Shown here: piece by piece, positions 49,527-57,489 of the stretch
Position numbering within the stretch: position 1 is the first letter of the stretch
Layout: every line of letters begins with the position of its first letter
Source: Paludibacteraceae bacterium
GTDB lineage: Bacteria > Bacteroidota > Bacteroidia > Bacteroidales > Paludibacteraceae
Direction: 5' to 3'
NCBI GenBank assembly: GCA_905233375.1
Contig: CAJOEJ010000006.1
Coordinates: 1-64,000 of the forward strand
DNA: 64,000 nt
Notes under the pieces: model-generated
Told to the model about the DNA's origin: nothing
What the model saw: only the letters and a program-made list of their open reading frames with translations
Database searches by the model: none
Program-made: the position numbers and the translations under genes

Positions 49527-50857
49527 TTGAAGAACCGCTCTAAGTTACGTATTACATGACTCTTGCAGAATACCACCACGAGGTCACCTGCAATGATCTG
49601 CGTGTCGCCGTTCACCAATATACCTTCTCCTGCCCGGACGATACCGCCTATGTTGGCTTCGTCCGGCAGATCCATGTCTCTCACTTTGTGGCGGGTGATG
49701 GTACTGCCTTCTTTGGCGAAGAACTCCACTATCTCGGCATCGGCGCTCGTCAGGTTGTGTACGCCGCGAACGGACGCGTCCAGCAGCATCTGGTAGATAT
49801 AGGATGCGGTGATGGTCTTTTTGTTGAGTACGGTACCGATATCCAATCCTTCCGCCATCGGGATATAATCGAGGTTCTCCACCTCGGCGATGGTCTTGCG
49901 GACACCGAACCGTTTGGCGGCAAGGCAGGCGAAGATGTTGGCTTCACTGCTGTCCGTGACGGCAACGAATGCGTCCGCGTCCTGGATGCCTTCCTCTTTG
50001 AGCACGCTCATGTCGCTTCCGTCATCGTTGATGATGAGGGCGTCCGGCACTTTCTCGCTCAGGATATTGCACAACTCGCGGTCCCGCTCGATGATCTTGA
50101 TATCCATCTCGTCCGCCAGCTCCGTTGCCGCTTTGCGGGCGATACGTCCGCCGCCGAAGAAGATGACGTTTTTGATCTCCCGTTTGTTCTTGCCCAGCTC
50201 TTCCCGCATGAACTCCATGTTCTCTTTGGGACACATGCAGTACACCATGTCGCCTTCGAGCACCGTATCTTGTCCGCGCGGGATGATGGTCTCTTGGTCG
50301 CGCTTGATGGCGACGATGCGGTATTTGCCGTGGTTATAGACACCGGAGGCGAAGGTTCGTCCGAGTATTTTCGCCGTGCTGCGCACTTTGATGATACACA
50401 GCTCCAGTGCGCCCTGGCATAGATGCAGATGGTAACGCATCCAGTTGGTTCGCAGGCTCTCTTCGATCTCGTTCGCCGCCAGCACCTCCGGATAGATGAG
50501 GTGGTTCAGACCCATCTGCTCGAAGAATTTCTTGTTCTCCGGCAGCAGGTACTCGTAGTTGTCGATACGCGCCAGGGTACGCTTGGCGCCCAGGGAGTTG
50601 GCAATGAGGCATGCCGTCATATTCTCCGTCTCATGGGGCGTAACGGAGATGAACAGGTCACACCCGTTCACCCCTGCATCCCGCAGGTCGCGGATAGAGG
50701 TGGGGTTGCCCACTTTGGTCAGCATGTCGTAGTTGGCGCTCAGGTCACCCAAACGCTCCGGTTGCTCGTCCAGGAGGCTGATTTCCATATCTTCCCGGCT
50801 CAGCAGTTTGGCGAGGTGGGTTCCTACTTCTCCAGCGCCTGCAATAACGATTCGCAT
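49523..50857 (-). CDS. trkA: Trk potassium uptake regulatory subunit TrkA
   Basis: 444 aa, full-length TrkA with two RCK (NAD-binding plus C) halves. First half: MRIVIAGAGEVGTHLAKLLS and LTKVGNPTSIRDLRDAGV. Second half: NVIFFGGGRIARKAATELAD and ALIINDDGSDMSVLKEEG. It binds NAD(H) and gates TrkH. Its start overlaps the dxs 3' end by 34 nt. Confidence 0.95.
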   Translation of the reverse strand: MRIVIAGAGEVGTHLAKLLSREDMEISLLDEQPERLGDLSANYDMLTKVGNPTSIRDLRDAGVNGCDLFISVTPHETENMTACLIANSLGAKRTLARIDNYEYLLPENKKFFEQMGLNHLIYPEVLAANEIEESLRTNWMRYHLHLCQGALELCIIKVRSTAKILGRTFASGVYNHGKYRIVAIKRDQETIIPRGQDTVLEGDMVYCMCPKENMEFMREELGKNKREIKNVIFFGGGRIARKAATELADEMDIKIIERDRELCNILSEKVPDALIINDDGSDMSVLKEEGIQDADAFVAVTDSSEANIFACLAAKRFGVRKTIAEVENLDYIPMAEGLDIGTVLNKKTITASYIYQMLLDASVRGVHNLTSADAEIVEFFAKEGSTITRHKVRDMDLPDEANIGGIVRAGEGILVNGDTQIIAGDLVVVFCKSHVIRNLERFFK

Positions 50858-52767
50858 AATCCTTCTTTATCGAGTTTTAACAGATGATATAATTCTTTTG
50901 TGCTTCCATGCTCGACGAACCGGTCGTTCACGCCCAGCCGGATGACACGCGGCGTGTATCCGTGATCCGCCATCCATTCGAGTACGGCGCTGCCCAATCC
51001 TCCGGCTGTCATGCCGTCTTCGGCGGTGATGATGGTACGGAAATGCTGACCCGCTTCGTGCAGGATGGTTTCGTCCATCGGCTTCAACCAACGCATGTCG
51101 TAATGAGCAATGCCGCCTTTGTACATTGTACTTTGTCCCTTTGTCACTTCCTCAATGGCTTCGCTCATGGTGTTGCCGATGGCTCCGATGGTCAGGACGG
51201 CGATGTCTTTGCCGTCACGCAGCTTCACGCCTTTGCCGTATTCGACCTGTGTACTTTCCTCTTGTGCATCCGGTGTGCGTCCCCGCGGGTAGCGGATGGC
51301 AACGGGTCCTTCGATCGTTCCGGCTAAGGTCATCATCTGCCGCAAGTCTTCGGCGGTACGCGGGGCGCAGATCTGCATGTTTGGTATCGGTCGCAGGTAC
51401 GCGAGGTCGAGTAACCCGTGATGCGTGGCGCCGTCGTTGCCCACAATACCCGCGCGGTCAATACACAAGACCACATGCAGGTTCTGCAGTGCCACATCGT
51501 GGACGATATTGTCGTATGCCCGTTGCAGGAAGGTGGAGTAGATATTGCAGTAGGGCATCATGCCGGCTTTGGCGAGTCCGGCGCTGAAAGTAACGGCGTG
51601 CCCTTCGGCGATACCGACATCGAACACGCGGTCAGGCAGCTCTTTCTGCATGATGCTCATGGAGCAACCCGAGGGCATCGCCGGAGTGATACCCACTATT
51701 TTCTCATTCCCCTTCGCCAACTCTAACAGCTTCTCTCCGAACACCTCCTGCCATAACGGCGGTATATCCTTTGTACGTTGTACATCGTCACTTTGTACAT
51801 CAACGGAACGAAGTCCCGTCTCCACGTCAAACTCTCCCGGAGCATGCCAAACGGTCTGGTCGTTCTCCGCCGGGGCGTATCCTTTGCCTTTCTTCGTGAT
51901 GATATGCAGCACTTTGGGACCGCGGTGGTTCTTGATCTCGCTCAATATACGTACCAATCCTTCCACATCGTGTCCGTCGGTAGGACCGAAATAGCGGATG
52001 TTGAGACCCGTGAAGATATTGCTCGGCTGCTTGCTCAGTACGGCTTTGAGGCTGTTGTTGCGCCGGAGGATAGCACGTCTCTTGCGCTCGTCCACCAGGT
52101 GCATTTTCGCTGCCAGCTGATACAGCCGCCATCTCCATTTGTTGTACGTCTGGCTGGTCGTCAGGTCCACGAGGTACTGCGTGAAACCGCCCTTGAGCGG
52201 GTCGATCGCCATGTGGTTGTCGTTGAGCACGATGAGCAGGTTGTTCTTGTCCATCGAGGTGTTGTTCAACCCCTCGAATGCGAGTCCGCCGGTCATCGCT
52301 CCGTCGCCGATAATGGCTACTACATTCCGTTGGACGTGGTCCTTTGTCCTTTGTCCTTTGTCCCTTTGTACATTTGCAATCTCGATTCCCAGCGCCGCTG
52401 AAATCGAGTTGCTGGCGTGTCCGGCGATGAACGCATCGTACTCGCTCTCCGCCGGATTGGTGAACGGACTCAGCCCTTTGAACTGACGGTTCGTATGGAA
52501 ACGGTCACGACGACCTGTGAGGATCTTGTGCGCGTATGCCTGATGTCCCACATCCCATACCAGCTGGTCGTTCGGCGTGTCGAATACATAGTGCAAAGCC
52601 ACCGTCAGTTCGATCGCTCCTAACGACGAACCTAAATGCCCGGGGTTCTTGCTCAGCGCCTCGATGATGAACTGGCGCAACTCCGCACAGACGGATGGCA
52701 GTTCCTCCACCTTCAACTTCTTCAAGTCCGCCGGCGAGTCAATATGATTTATATAGTTATAATCCAT
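50824..52767 (-). CDS. dxs: 1-deoxy-D-xylulose-5-phosphate synthase with three heptamer inserts
   Basis: 647 aa. Condenses pyruvate and glyceraldehyde-3-phosphate in the first MEP-pathway step. ThDP motif VVAIIGDGAMTGGLAFEGLN with NDNHMAID; transketolase regions GHLGSSLGAIELTVALHYVF, VGHQAYAHKILTGRRD and PSGCSMSIMQKELPDRVFDV, and C-terminal VIRLGVNDRFVEHGS. Inserts: NVQRDKGQRTKDHVQRN (52333-52378) just before the ThDP motif, SVDVQSDDVQRTKDIPP (51768-51800) and TKGQSTMYKGGIAH (51113-51150). ATG at 52767 is the start. Confidence 0.95.
   Translation of the reverse strand: MDYNYINHIDSPADLKKLKVEELPSVCAELRQFIIEALSKNPGHLGSSLGAIELTVALHYVFDTPNDQLVWDVGHQAYAHKILTGRRDRFHTNRQFKGLSPFTNPAESEYDAFIAGHASNSISAALGIEIANVQRDKGQRTKDHVQRNVVAIIGDGAMTGGLAFEGLNNTSMDKNNLLIVLNDNHMAIDPLKGGFTQYLVDLTTSQTYNKWRWRLYQLAAKMHLVDERKRRAILRRNNSLKAVLSKQPSNIFTGLNIRYFGPTDGHDVEGLVRILSEIKNHRGPKVLHIITKKGKGYAPAENDQTVWHAPGEFDVETGLRSVDVQSDDVQRTKDIPPLWQEVFGEKLLELAKGNEKIVGITPAMPSGCSMSIMQKELPDRVFDVGIAEGHAVTFSAGLAKAGMMPYCNIYSTFLQRAYDNIVHDVALQNLHVVLCIDRAGIVGNDGATHHGLLDLAYLRPIPNMQICAPRTAEDLRQMMTLAGTIEGPVAIRYPRGRTPDAQEESTQVEYGKGVKLRDGKDIAVLTIGAIGNTMSEAIEEVTKGQSTMYKGGIAHYDMRWLKPMDETILHEAGQHFRTIITAEDGMTAGGLGSAVLEWMADHGYTPRVIRLGVNDRFVEHGSTKELYHLLKLDKEGLCESLLQALEK
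51113..51150 (-). repeat. Heptamer tract in dxs, C-terminal
   Basis: TTTGTAC, ATTGTAC, TTTGTCC and TTTGTCA units, read in frame as TKGQSTMYKGG. Confidence 0.88.
51768..51800 (-). repeat. Heptamer tract in dxs, middle
   Basis: TTTGTAC, GTTGTAC, ATCGTCA, TTTGTAC units between the two large domains, read as DVQSDDVQRTKD. Confidence 0.88.
52333..52378 (-). repeat. Heptamer tract in dxs, before the ThDP motif
   Basis: TTTGTCC repeated three times, then TTTGTAC; read as NVQRDKGQRTKDH. Confidence 0.88.
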
Positions 52768-52792
52768 CAAAGTTATTTACGATTTGACGATT

Positions 52793-52837
52793 TCTTAATT
52801 CTTAATTCAAAATTCTTAATTCTTAATTCTCAATTAC
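52793..52837. repeat. TTCTTAA heptamer array at the end of the NadR-like gene
   Basis: Units TTCTTAA, TTCTTAA, TTCAAAA, TTCTTAA, TTCTTAA run from the intergenic gap into the stop codon of the kinase gene (52830-52832). Confidence 0.85.
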
Positions 52838-53315
52838 CTTCGTGTTCCACCAGGTAGTACGGTATTCCCAATGCCTCTATCTCCGTTCGGTACCGCTCGA
52901 ACAGCCTCTTGCGCTGCCCGTCCGATCCGTTATAGCGTGCGCCGTCCTGGATCCAGGGCAAGTCCGGGCTGGTCAGCAGATAGACATCCATCGGGTAACG
53001 TCGTATTGCTTCCTCCAGCCATTCCGGCACCTGACCGAACGCCTCATCGAACCATACTTTGGTGATGATCAGTTCGGTGTCGAAGAACAAGACCGTTTCC
53101 CTTCGTGCATGCTCCTGCTCCAGACACTGCATCTGTTCTGTCTGATACCGGGCTATCCCGCATAACTCATCCCACGTGATATCCGTACTGCCCTTGGCTT
53201 CGACATACGTCCGCGCGTACTCCGGGATGTACAGACCCTCATACCGTTTCGCCAGATAACGTGCCAGCGTACTTTTACCGCTTGCTTCCGGTCCGATGAT
53301 ACCAACTCTGAACAT
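52830..53315 (-). CDS. NadR-type nicotinamide riboside kinase / AAA ATPase
   Basis: 161 aa. P-loop GIIGPEASGKSTLARYLAK, then YIPEYARTYVEAKG, FFDTELIITKVWFDEAFG and DVYLLTSPDLPWIQDGAR, the kinase domain of NadR, which phosphorylates nicotinamide riboside to NMN. The adenylyltransferase domain of bifunctional NadR is absent. The frame is open far upstream only because of the opposite-strand feoB gene; the promoter at 53347-53378 sets the start at ATG 53315. Confidence 0.85.
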   Translation of the reverse strand: MFRVGIIGPEASGKSTLARYLAKRYEGLYIPEYARTYVEAKGSTDITWDELCGIARYQTEQMQCLEQEHARRETVLFFDTELIITKVWFDEAFGQVPEWLEEAIRRYPMDVYLLTSPDLPWIQDGARYNGSDGQRKRLFERYRTEIEALGIPYYLVEHEGN

Positions 53316-53346
53316 CCCTTTTTCGCTCTTTTCACCTTTGCGGCTG

Positions 53347-53378
53347 CAAAGGTACGCATTTTTCCGCATATATGCAAA
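53347..53378 (-). promoter_or_regulatory. Promoter of the kinase-dxs-trk transcript
   Basis: Minus strand: TTTGCATATATGC (caaa at 53375-53378), 20-nt spacer, -7 TACCTTTG at 53347-53354. It is divergent from the feoB promoter. Confidence 0.8.
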
Positions 53379-53460
53379 TAAAAAACAAAAAAAGTTTGTA
53401 AACACCCTCAATTGCATGCAAAGAAAGACGCTGTTCGCTAAAAATCCCCATAAATAGGTA

Positions 53461-53491
53461 TTGCGTATGTCCAAAAAAAGCAGTACTTTTG
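53461..53491 (+). promoter_or_regulatory. Promoter of feoB, abutting the start codon
   Basis: TTGCGTATGTC (TTG at 53461-53463), 20-nt spacer, -7 TACTTTTG at 53484-53491. The GTG start of feoB is at 53496, where the transcript should begin. The 31-bp promoter nearly repeats the tRNA-Ala promoter at 55566-55597. Confidence 0.8.
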
Positions 53492-53495
53492 CAGC

Positions 53496-55163
53496 GTGAA
53501 AAAAATTGCGGTTATAGGATTGCCCAAAAGCGGCAAATCGTCCCTCTGTCAGGCATTGCAGGAGCGTGCGGAACGGAGCGGCGCGGATATGCAGTTCGTG
53601 GAGGTGCATCATCCGGACGAGTTGCATGCGCATGCATATGAAGTGGTATTGCAGGTGGTGGATGCCACGCGGCTGGAGGAGTCGCTGTTGCTCACGCCGC
53701 ATATTATCGACGAGCATGAGAAAATCGTCCTTGCCATCGGTCGGTATGACCTGCTGCTGGAAACGGACCACTCGCTGAATATGCCCCTGTTGGAGCAGCT
53801 CATTGGTGTGCCTGCCTGCCGTCTGTCGGTGCGCAAGAACTACGGGCTGGAGAACTGCCTGTCGGTCGTACAGGAGGTCGCGGCGCGTCCGGCATCCAAG
53901 GCGCATCCTATCTACCACCTGCGTGACCAGGGCGACGAGGACACCTACCGCGCCTATGTACACGGCGTGCTGACGCAGACACTCAAGCACGCGGCGAACG
54001 ACCAGAACCAGACGGCGCTTGAGCGTATCGACAAAGTGCTGACCAATCCGTGGCTCGGATTCCCGATCATGATAGCCATTCTCTATACGGTGTTCTGGTG
54101 TACGTTTGCGTTGGGTGCCATCCCGCAGGAGTGGATCGCTTCCGGTGTCGATTGGCTCGTCGGTGTCTGTCATGCGCATATGGCGGAGGGATGGTTCAGC
54201 GGCTTGCTCATCGACGGTGTGCTGCAAGGGGTCGGAGCCGTGCTGGCATTCCTGCCCAACATCATCATCTTGTTCTTTTTCATCTCTCTGATGGAGGACA
54301 GCGGTTATATGGCGCGTGAGGCGTACCTGATGGATACAATCATGCACCGTGTGGGATTGCACGGACGCAGTTTCATCCCGATGCTGATGGGGTTCGGGTG
54401 CAACGTGCCGGCTATCATGGCGGCGAAAGATATCCAGAACCCCAAGGATCGTGTGCTGACGATGCTCATGGTACCGTTTATGTCCTGCTCGGCACGCCTG
54501 CCGGTATATATGCTCTTCGTGGATACGTTCTTCGAGCGGCACAAGGCGCTGGTCATGATCTCGCTGTATGCCATCGGTATCACCTTGTCTATTCTCTTTG
54601 CCATTATCATGAAGCGTACGCGCTGGTTCCGCCAGCCCGACGGCGATACGGTCAACGAGTTGCCGGAGTTCCGTCTCCCGCGTGCCCGTAACACGCTCGC
54701 GCATATTTGGGAGCGCGTCGCGGATTATTTGCAGAAGATATGTACGGTCATCTTGTGGGCGTCCATCATCATCTGGGCGTTGGAGTATTTCCCGGGTCAG
54801 GATCTGAATGACCTTGAGCACTCGTATCTGGCTGCCATCGGTCAGTTCGTCTCGCCGCTCATGGAGCCCCTGGGCTTCGATTGGAAGATGTCGGTGTGTC
54901 TGCTGACGGGTCTTCCGGCGAAAGAGGCGATCGTGTCCACGATGGCGATTCTCTACGGCGGGGACATCTCGGCGGCAGGATTCACGCCGCTCACGGCGTT
55001 CTCCTTCATGCTCTTTGTGCTGCTGTATTTCCCCTGCGTGGCAACAGTAGCAACCCTTCGCCGCGAAGCCGGACGGGGATGGGCTTGGTTCACGGTCGTG
55101 CACAGTTTGTTGCTTGCATGGCTCATTTCGTTTATCGTATATCAAATAGGTAGTTTGTTATGA
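53496..55163 (+). CDS. feoB: FeoB-like iron transporter with a degenerate G domain
   Basis: 555 aa against about 700-830 for usual FeoB. The membrane part is intact: gate and pore motifs GFGCNVPAIMAA, MVPFMSCSARLPVYML, LTGLPAKEAIVSTMAILYGG, about eight to ten helices. The N-terminal G domain (1-140) keeps the P-loop GLPKSGKSSL and the strand VVLQVVDATRLEESLLL. It lacks switch I (G2) and the DxPG G3 box entirely; the G4 NxxD box is IGRYD without the Asn; the G5 SAR is LSVRK. GTP hydrolysis is probably lost or changed. No FeoA is fused or adjacent. GTG start; the next gene overlaps by 4 nt. Confidence 0.88.
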   Translation: MKKIAVIGLPKSGKSSLCQALQERAERSGADMQFVEVHHPDELHAHAYEVVLQVVDATRLEESLLLTPHIIDEHEKIVLAIGRYDLLLETDHSLNMPLLEQLIGVPACRLSVRKNYGLENCLSVVQEVAARPASKAHPIYHLRDQGDEDTYRAYVHGVLTQTLKHAANDQNQTALERIDKVLTNPWLGFPIMIAILYTVFWCTFALGAIPQEWIASGVDWLVGVCHAHMAEGWFSGLLIDGVLQGVGAVLAFLPNIIILFFFISLMEDSGYMAREAYLMDTIMHRVGLHGRSFIPMLMGFGCNVPAIMAAKDIQNPKDRVLTMLMVPFMSCSARLPVYMLFVDTFFERHKALVMISLYAIGITLSILFAIIMKRTRWFRQPDGDTVNELPEFRLPRARNTLAHIWERVADYLQKICTVILWASIIIWALEYFPGQDLNDLEHSYLAAIGQFVSPLMEPLGFDWKMSVCLLTGLPAKEAIVSTMAILYGGDISAAGFTPLTAFSFMLFVLLYFPCVATVATLRREAGRGWAWFTVVHSLLLAWLISFIVYQIGSLL

Positions 55164-55534
55164 AAAAAGTAGTTTATTGTGCCCTTGCGGCTGCGAAAAA
55201 GTATCTGTGTCTGTTTTTATTGGCTTTGATGCCGATGGTGGCGCTTCAAGCCAAGACGAACAAAGTAACGGTCGTGCTCTCATGCGACCTGCATTGTCAG
55301 GGTTGCTGCGACAAGATCATGAAAAATATCGCCTTTGAGAAAGGGGTCAAAGACATCCGGTGCGACCTGAAAACGAAAACGGTCACCTTGACCTATGACG
55401 CTGACAAGACGAACCTGCCGGTCCTGCTCCAGGCGTTTGACAAAATAGGCAAGCCGGCAACGGTCAAAGAGGAGCCGAAAGACGAGGAAAAGAAGGCGGT
55501 AGATGCACAAACGGGGGCTTCCACGCCGCAATAA
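55160..55534 (+). CDS. HMA-domain protein, exported
   Basis: 124 aa. Residues 14-31 are a hydrophobic signal or anchor (YLCLFLLALMPMVALQA). The heavy-metal-associated fold follows, with metal site CDLHCQGCCDKIM (CxxC within a Cys-rich loop) and TVTLTYDADKTNLPVLLQAF. The C-terminus is Lys/Glu/Pro-rich. It probably binds a soft metal in the periplasm. It overlaps the feoB stop (ATGA), so it may work with that transporter in metal handling; the metal is unknown. Confidence 0.82.
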   Translation: MKKVVYCALAAAKKYLCLFLLALMPMVALQAKTNKVTVVLSCDLHCQGCCDKIMKNIAFEKGVKDIRCDLKTKTVTLTYDADKTNLPVLLQAFDKIGKPATVKEEPKDEEKKAVDAQTGASTPQ

Positions 55535-55565
55535 CGCTAAAAATGCAAAAAAAAATGCGCAATTA

Positions 55566-55597
55566 TTTGCGTATGTCAAAAAAAAGCAGTACTTTTG
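55566..55597 (+). promoter_or_regulatory. Promoter of tRNA-Ala
   Basis: TTTGCGTATGTC (TTTG at 55566-55569), 20-nt spacer, -7 TACTTTTG at 55590-55597. About 120 nt of leader follow, with hairpins (TCGGTCG / CGACCGA near 55619-55656; GCGGC / GCCGC near 55683). Confidence 0.8.
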
Positions 55598-55722
55598 CGC
55601 TCGCTTTTGAAAATCCTCGGTCGGAATGCTAACGAAGTGATATTTCGACCGAAGAGCGTAGCACAACACGTAGCGTCATCGAGCGGCAGAGCCGCGAGTC
55701 ACGCGAGTGTTGATGCAAGCGA

Positions 55723-55796
55723 GGGGTATTAGCTCATCTGGCTAGAGCGCAACACTGGCAGTGTTGAGGTGAGCGGTTCGAGTCCGCTATACTCCA
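55723..55796 (+). tRNA. tRNA-Ala (anticodon GGC)
   Basis: 74 nt. Acceptor stem GGGGTAT / ATACTCC with the G3-U70 wobble pair that identifies alanine tRNAs. D arm AGCTCATCTGGCTAGAGC; anticodon stem CAACA / TGTTG with loop CTGGCAG (anticodon GGC); T arm GCGGTTCGAGTCCGC. Discriminator A at 55796; CCA is not encoded. Confidence 0.96.
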
Positions 55797-55797
55797 C

Positions 55798-55830
55798 AAA
55801 AACCGGCATTCGTAATGAGTGCCGGTTTTT
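55798..55830. terminator. Terminator after tRNA-Ala
   Basis: AAAAACCGGCA (55798-55808) and TGCCGGTTTTT (55820-55830) form a perfect 11-bp hairpin with a U tail; it can also serve the converging 55865-56917 gene. Confidence 0.92.
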
Positions 55831-55864
55831 GTTTTGTGCTTGTCGGGCAGGAGCGTGTCTTTGT

Positions 55865-56917
55865 TTAATCGGGAATCGTGATACCCTGCTCGCGCAGATA
55901 GGCTACGAGGTCATCGTAGGCACTCTCTTCGTGGAAACGTTCTTTGATCCGGTCTAACAGATCGGGGTAGTCCTTGGCTTCGAACAGCTTCATTACCGCC
56001 TTCGCGTCAATATTCCGAACGCGTCCTTCGGTCAGGTGCTCCATCATCATATCCTCTTCGGGAAGGGATTGCCAGTAAATCTCCATCTTGTCCCGCTCGA
56101 TGATCATATGGGCGTGGTAGTTGTGCCCGTCCTTGTTGAACGAACACAGCTCGTCGTCCACGGGGTCGTGTCCCAGAATGGCTACCATATCCTCCACTAC
56201 CTCCGTCATGATAATCAGATACGGAGACATCGACTCCATCATCACATCGCCGTCTGTCGCATTGCATATCTTCTGCGCCAGAGGGGCATTGTACAGCAAT
56301 AGACGGTTGAACGAGAACGAACGGCTGAAGAGTTGTTCGGTTAGCAGATAGAGATACTCATCATCGGTAAGAACCACCATCTTCCCGCTTTTGTACTTCG
56401 CCATCTCGTCGGTACGCTTCGAATATTCCCACGTGCGGAACAGGTAGGCATGAACCGGATGGTCAAAATCCAGATCGCTCAACACAAAGTCATTTAAGGA
56501 AGCCCGTCCCCACAGCAACTCATCCAACTCGTCGTTAGCGCCTTCAAAGAAAGACAAATCCTGACCTTCGTCAATATCGTCAACGGATTGAATGGGCGAT
56601 TCCGGATCGTCGTTGTTCCATACCTCTACTATCAGTTCCTTGATCCGATGGATTTCCTCCTCCGAATACGCAATTAGCGACGTATAATACGGTTCGGGTG
56701 TGAAATCCTCACTCTCCATCATCGATGGATAGCCGGAAGCGACATAATAGGTCGTTTTGGGATGTTCCGCCAGATACTTGCGGGCTTGTTCCTCGCATTC
56801 TTTCTTGCGCTCACGAATATACTTCGCGGTTCCGTACTTGTCGCCTTTTGCCTCCAACTCGGCTACGACATCATAACCTTGGGTGTAAACTACACCTCCG
56901 CCGATTGCTGTTCTCAT
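55865..56917 (-). CDS. Acidic hypothetical protein, 350 aa
   Basis: Family not recognised. Strongly acidic (runs such as NDDPESPIQSVDDIDEGQDL) with aromatic-rich helical segments (DFDHPVHAYLFRTWEYSKRT, ESMSPYLIIMTEVVEDMVAI). Residues near 265-285 (DGHNYHAHMIIERDKMEIYW) look like a small alpha-beta domain. No signal peptide, Cys cluster or known catalytic motif. It lies 3' of the SprT-like gene with a 50-nt gap and may share its transcript. Phage-like acidic proteins and DNA mimics have similar composition, but I cannot assign a role. Confidence 0.65.
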   Translation of the reverse strand: MRTAIGGGVVYTQGYDVVAELEAKGDKYGTAKYIRERKKECEEQARKYLAEHPKTTYYVASGYPSMMESEDFTPEPYYTSLIAYSEEEIHRIKELIVEVWNNDDPESPIQSVDDIDEGQDLSFFEGANDELDELLWGRASLNDFVLSDLDFDHPVHAYLFRTWEYSKRTDEMAKYKSGKMVVLTDDEYLYLLTEQLFSRSFSFNRLLLYNAPLAQKICNATDGDVMMESMSPYLIIMTEVVEDMVAILGHDPVDDELCSFNKDGHNYHAHMIIERDKMEIYWQSLPEEDMMMEHLTEGRVRNIDAKAVMKLFEAKDYPDLLDRIKERFHEESAYDDLVAYLREQGITIPD

Positions 56918-56968
56918 GCTTTTTCAGATTGATATGTTATATTGTTTGTATTTCTTTTGTCTCCATCC

Positions 56969-57418
56969 TTAGTGGTCAATAATAGCCAGGATGAGTGTCT
57001 CCCACCATTTCGGGGTGAGTTTCTTGTTGATGTATTCGTACGACGGGTGTACCTCTATGTGGATGCCATAGTCCCGTTTTAGTCTCCGGCAATGTCTTCG
57101 GAAAGCAGGTCCGTGCCCCAATACGCCGTCCAGCCGCTTGCCTTCAACCGTACGAACGTACATGTGGATCATCTCATGTACCAGAACCGATTTGAGGAGT
57201 TCTTCCGTCCATCGGACAGCCTTGCCGATCCGGATGATGCTGTACATGTTGCCTTTTCCGTCCTGTTGCGGCGCGTAACTGGCGCAATCCGGATTATTCT
57301 TGCCCGGGATATAGAACCGGCACGCTCCCAACTGCCCGCCGAAATAGAGCGCATTGTACTCCCGGAACTTCTGCTTGAGAAGATCCTTGCTGATTTCAAT
57401 ATAGCCGGTATTGCGCAT
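56969..57418 (-). CDS. SprT-like zinc metalloprotease domain protein
   Basis: 149 aa. HEMIH at residues 81-85 (VLVHEMIHMYVRT) with a third His in GHGPAFRRHCRRL; FREYNALYFGGQL at the N-terminus is also typical of SprT-like domains. Such proteins bind zinc; the eukaryotic relative Spartan cuts DNA-protein crosslinks, while bacterial roles are unclear. The zinc ribbon of larger SprT proteins is absent. The ATG at 57418 is preferred; 57457 is in frame but poor. Confidence 0.85.
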   Translation of the reverse strand: MRNTGYIEISKDLLKQKFREYNALYFGGQLGACRFYIPGKNNPDCASYAPQQDGKGNMYSIIRIGKAVRWTEELLKSVLVHEMIHMYVRTVEGKRLDGVLGHGPAFRRHCRRLKRDYGIHIEVHPSYEYINKKLTPKWWETLILAIIDH

Positions 57419-57445
57419 GGTGTTTTGCGAATTTTTTTGACATAT

Positions 57446-57489
57446 TTCCCCATGCATTCCCCATGCATTACCTGTGCATTACCTGTGCA
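57446..57489. repeat. Perfect 4 x 11-nt tandem array
   Basis: TTCCCCATGCA twice, then TTACCTGTGCA twice, exactly 44 nt. It joins the 66-nt hairpin element at 57488. Confidence 0.95.

Noticed and set aside
53316..55145. Long minus-strand open frame continuing from the NadR-like kinase across feoB (771 aa in total)
   Set aside because: The part opposite feoB is low-complexity, rich in Arg, His, Gln and Asp, with no domain; it is a shadow of the feoB frame. A promoter at 53347-53378 sets the kinase start at 53315.
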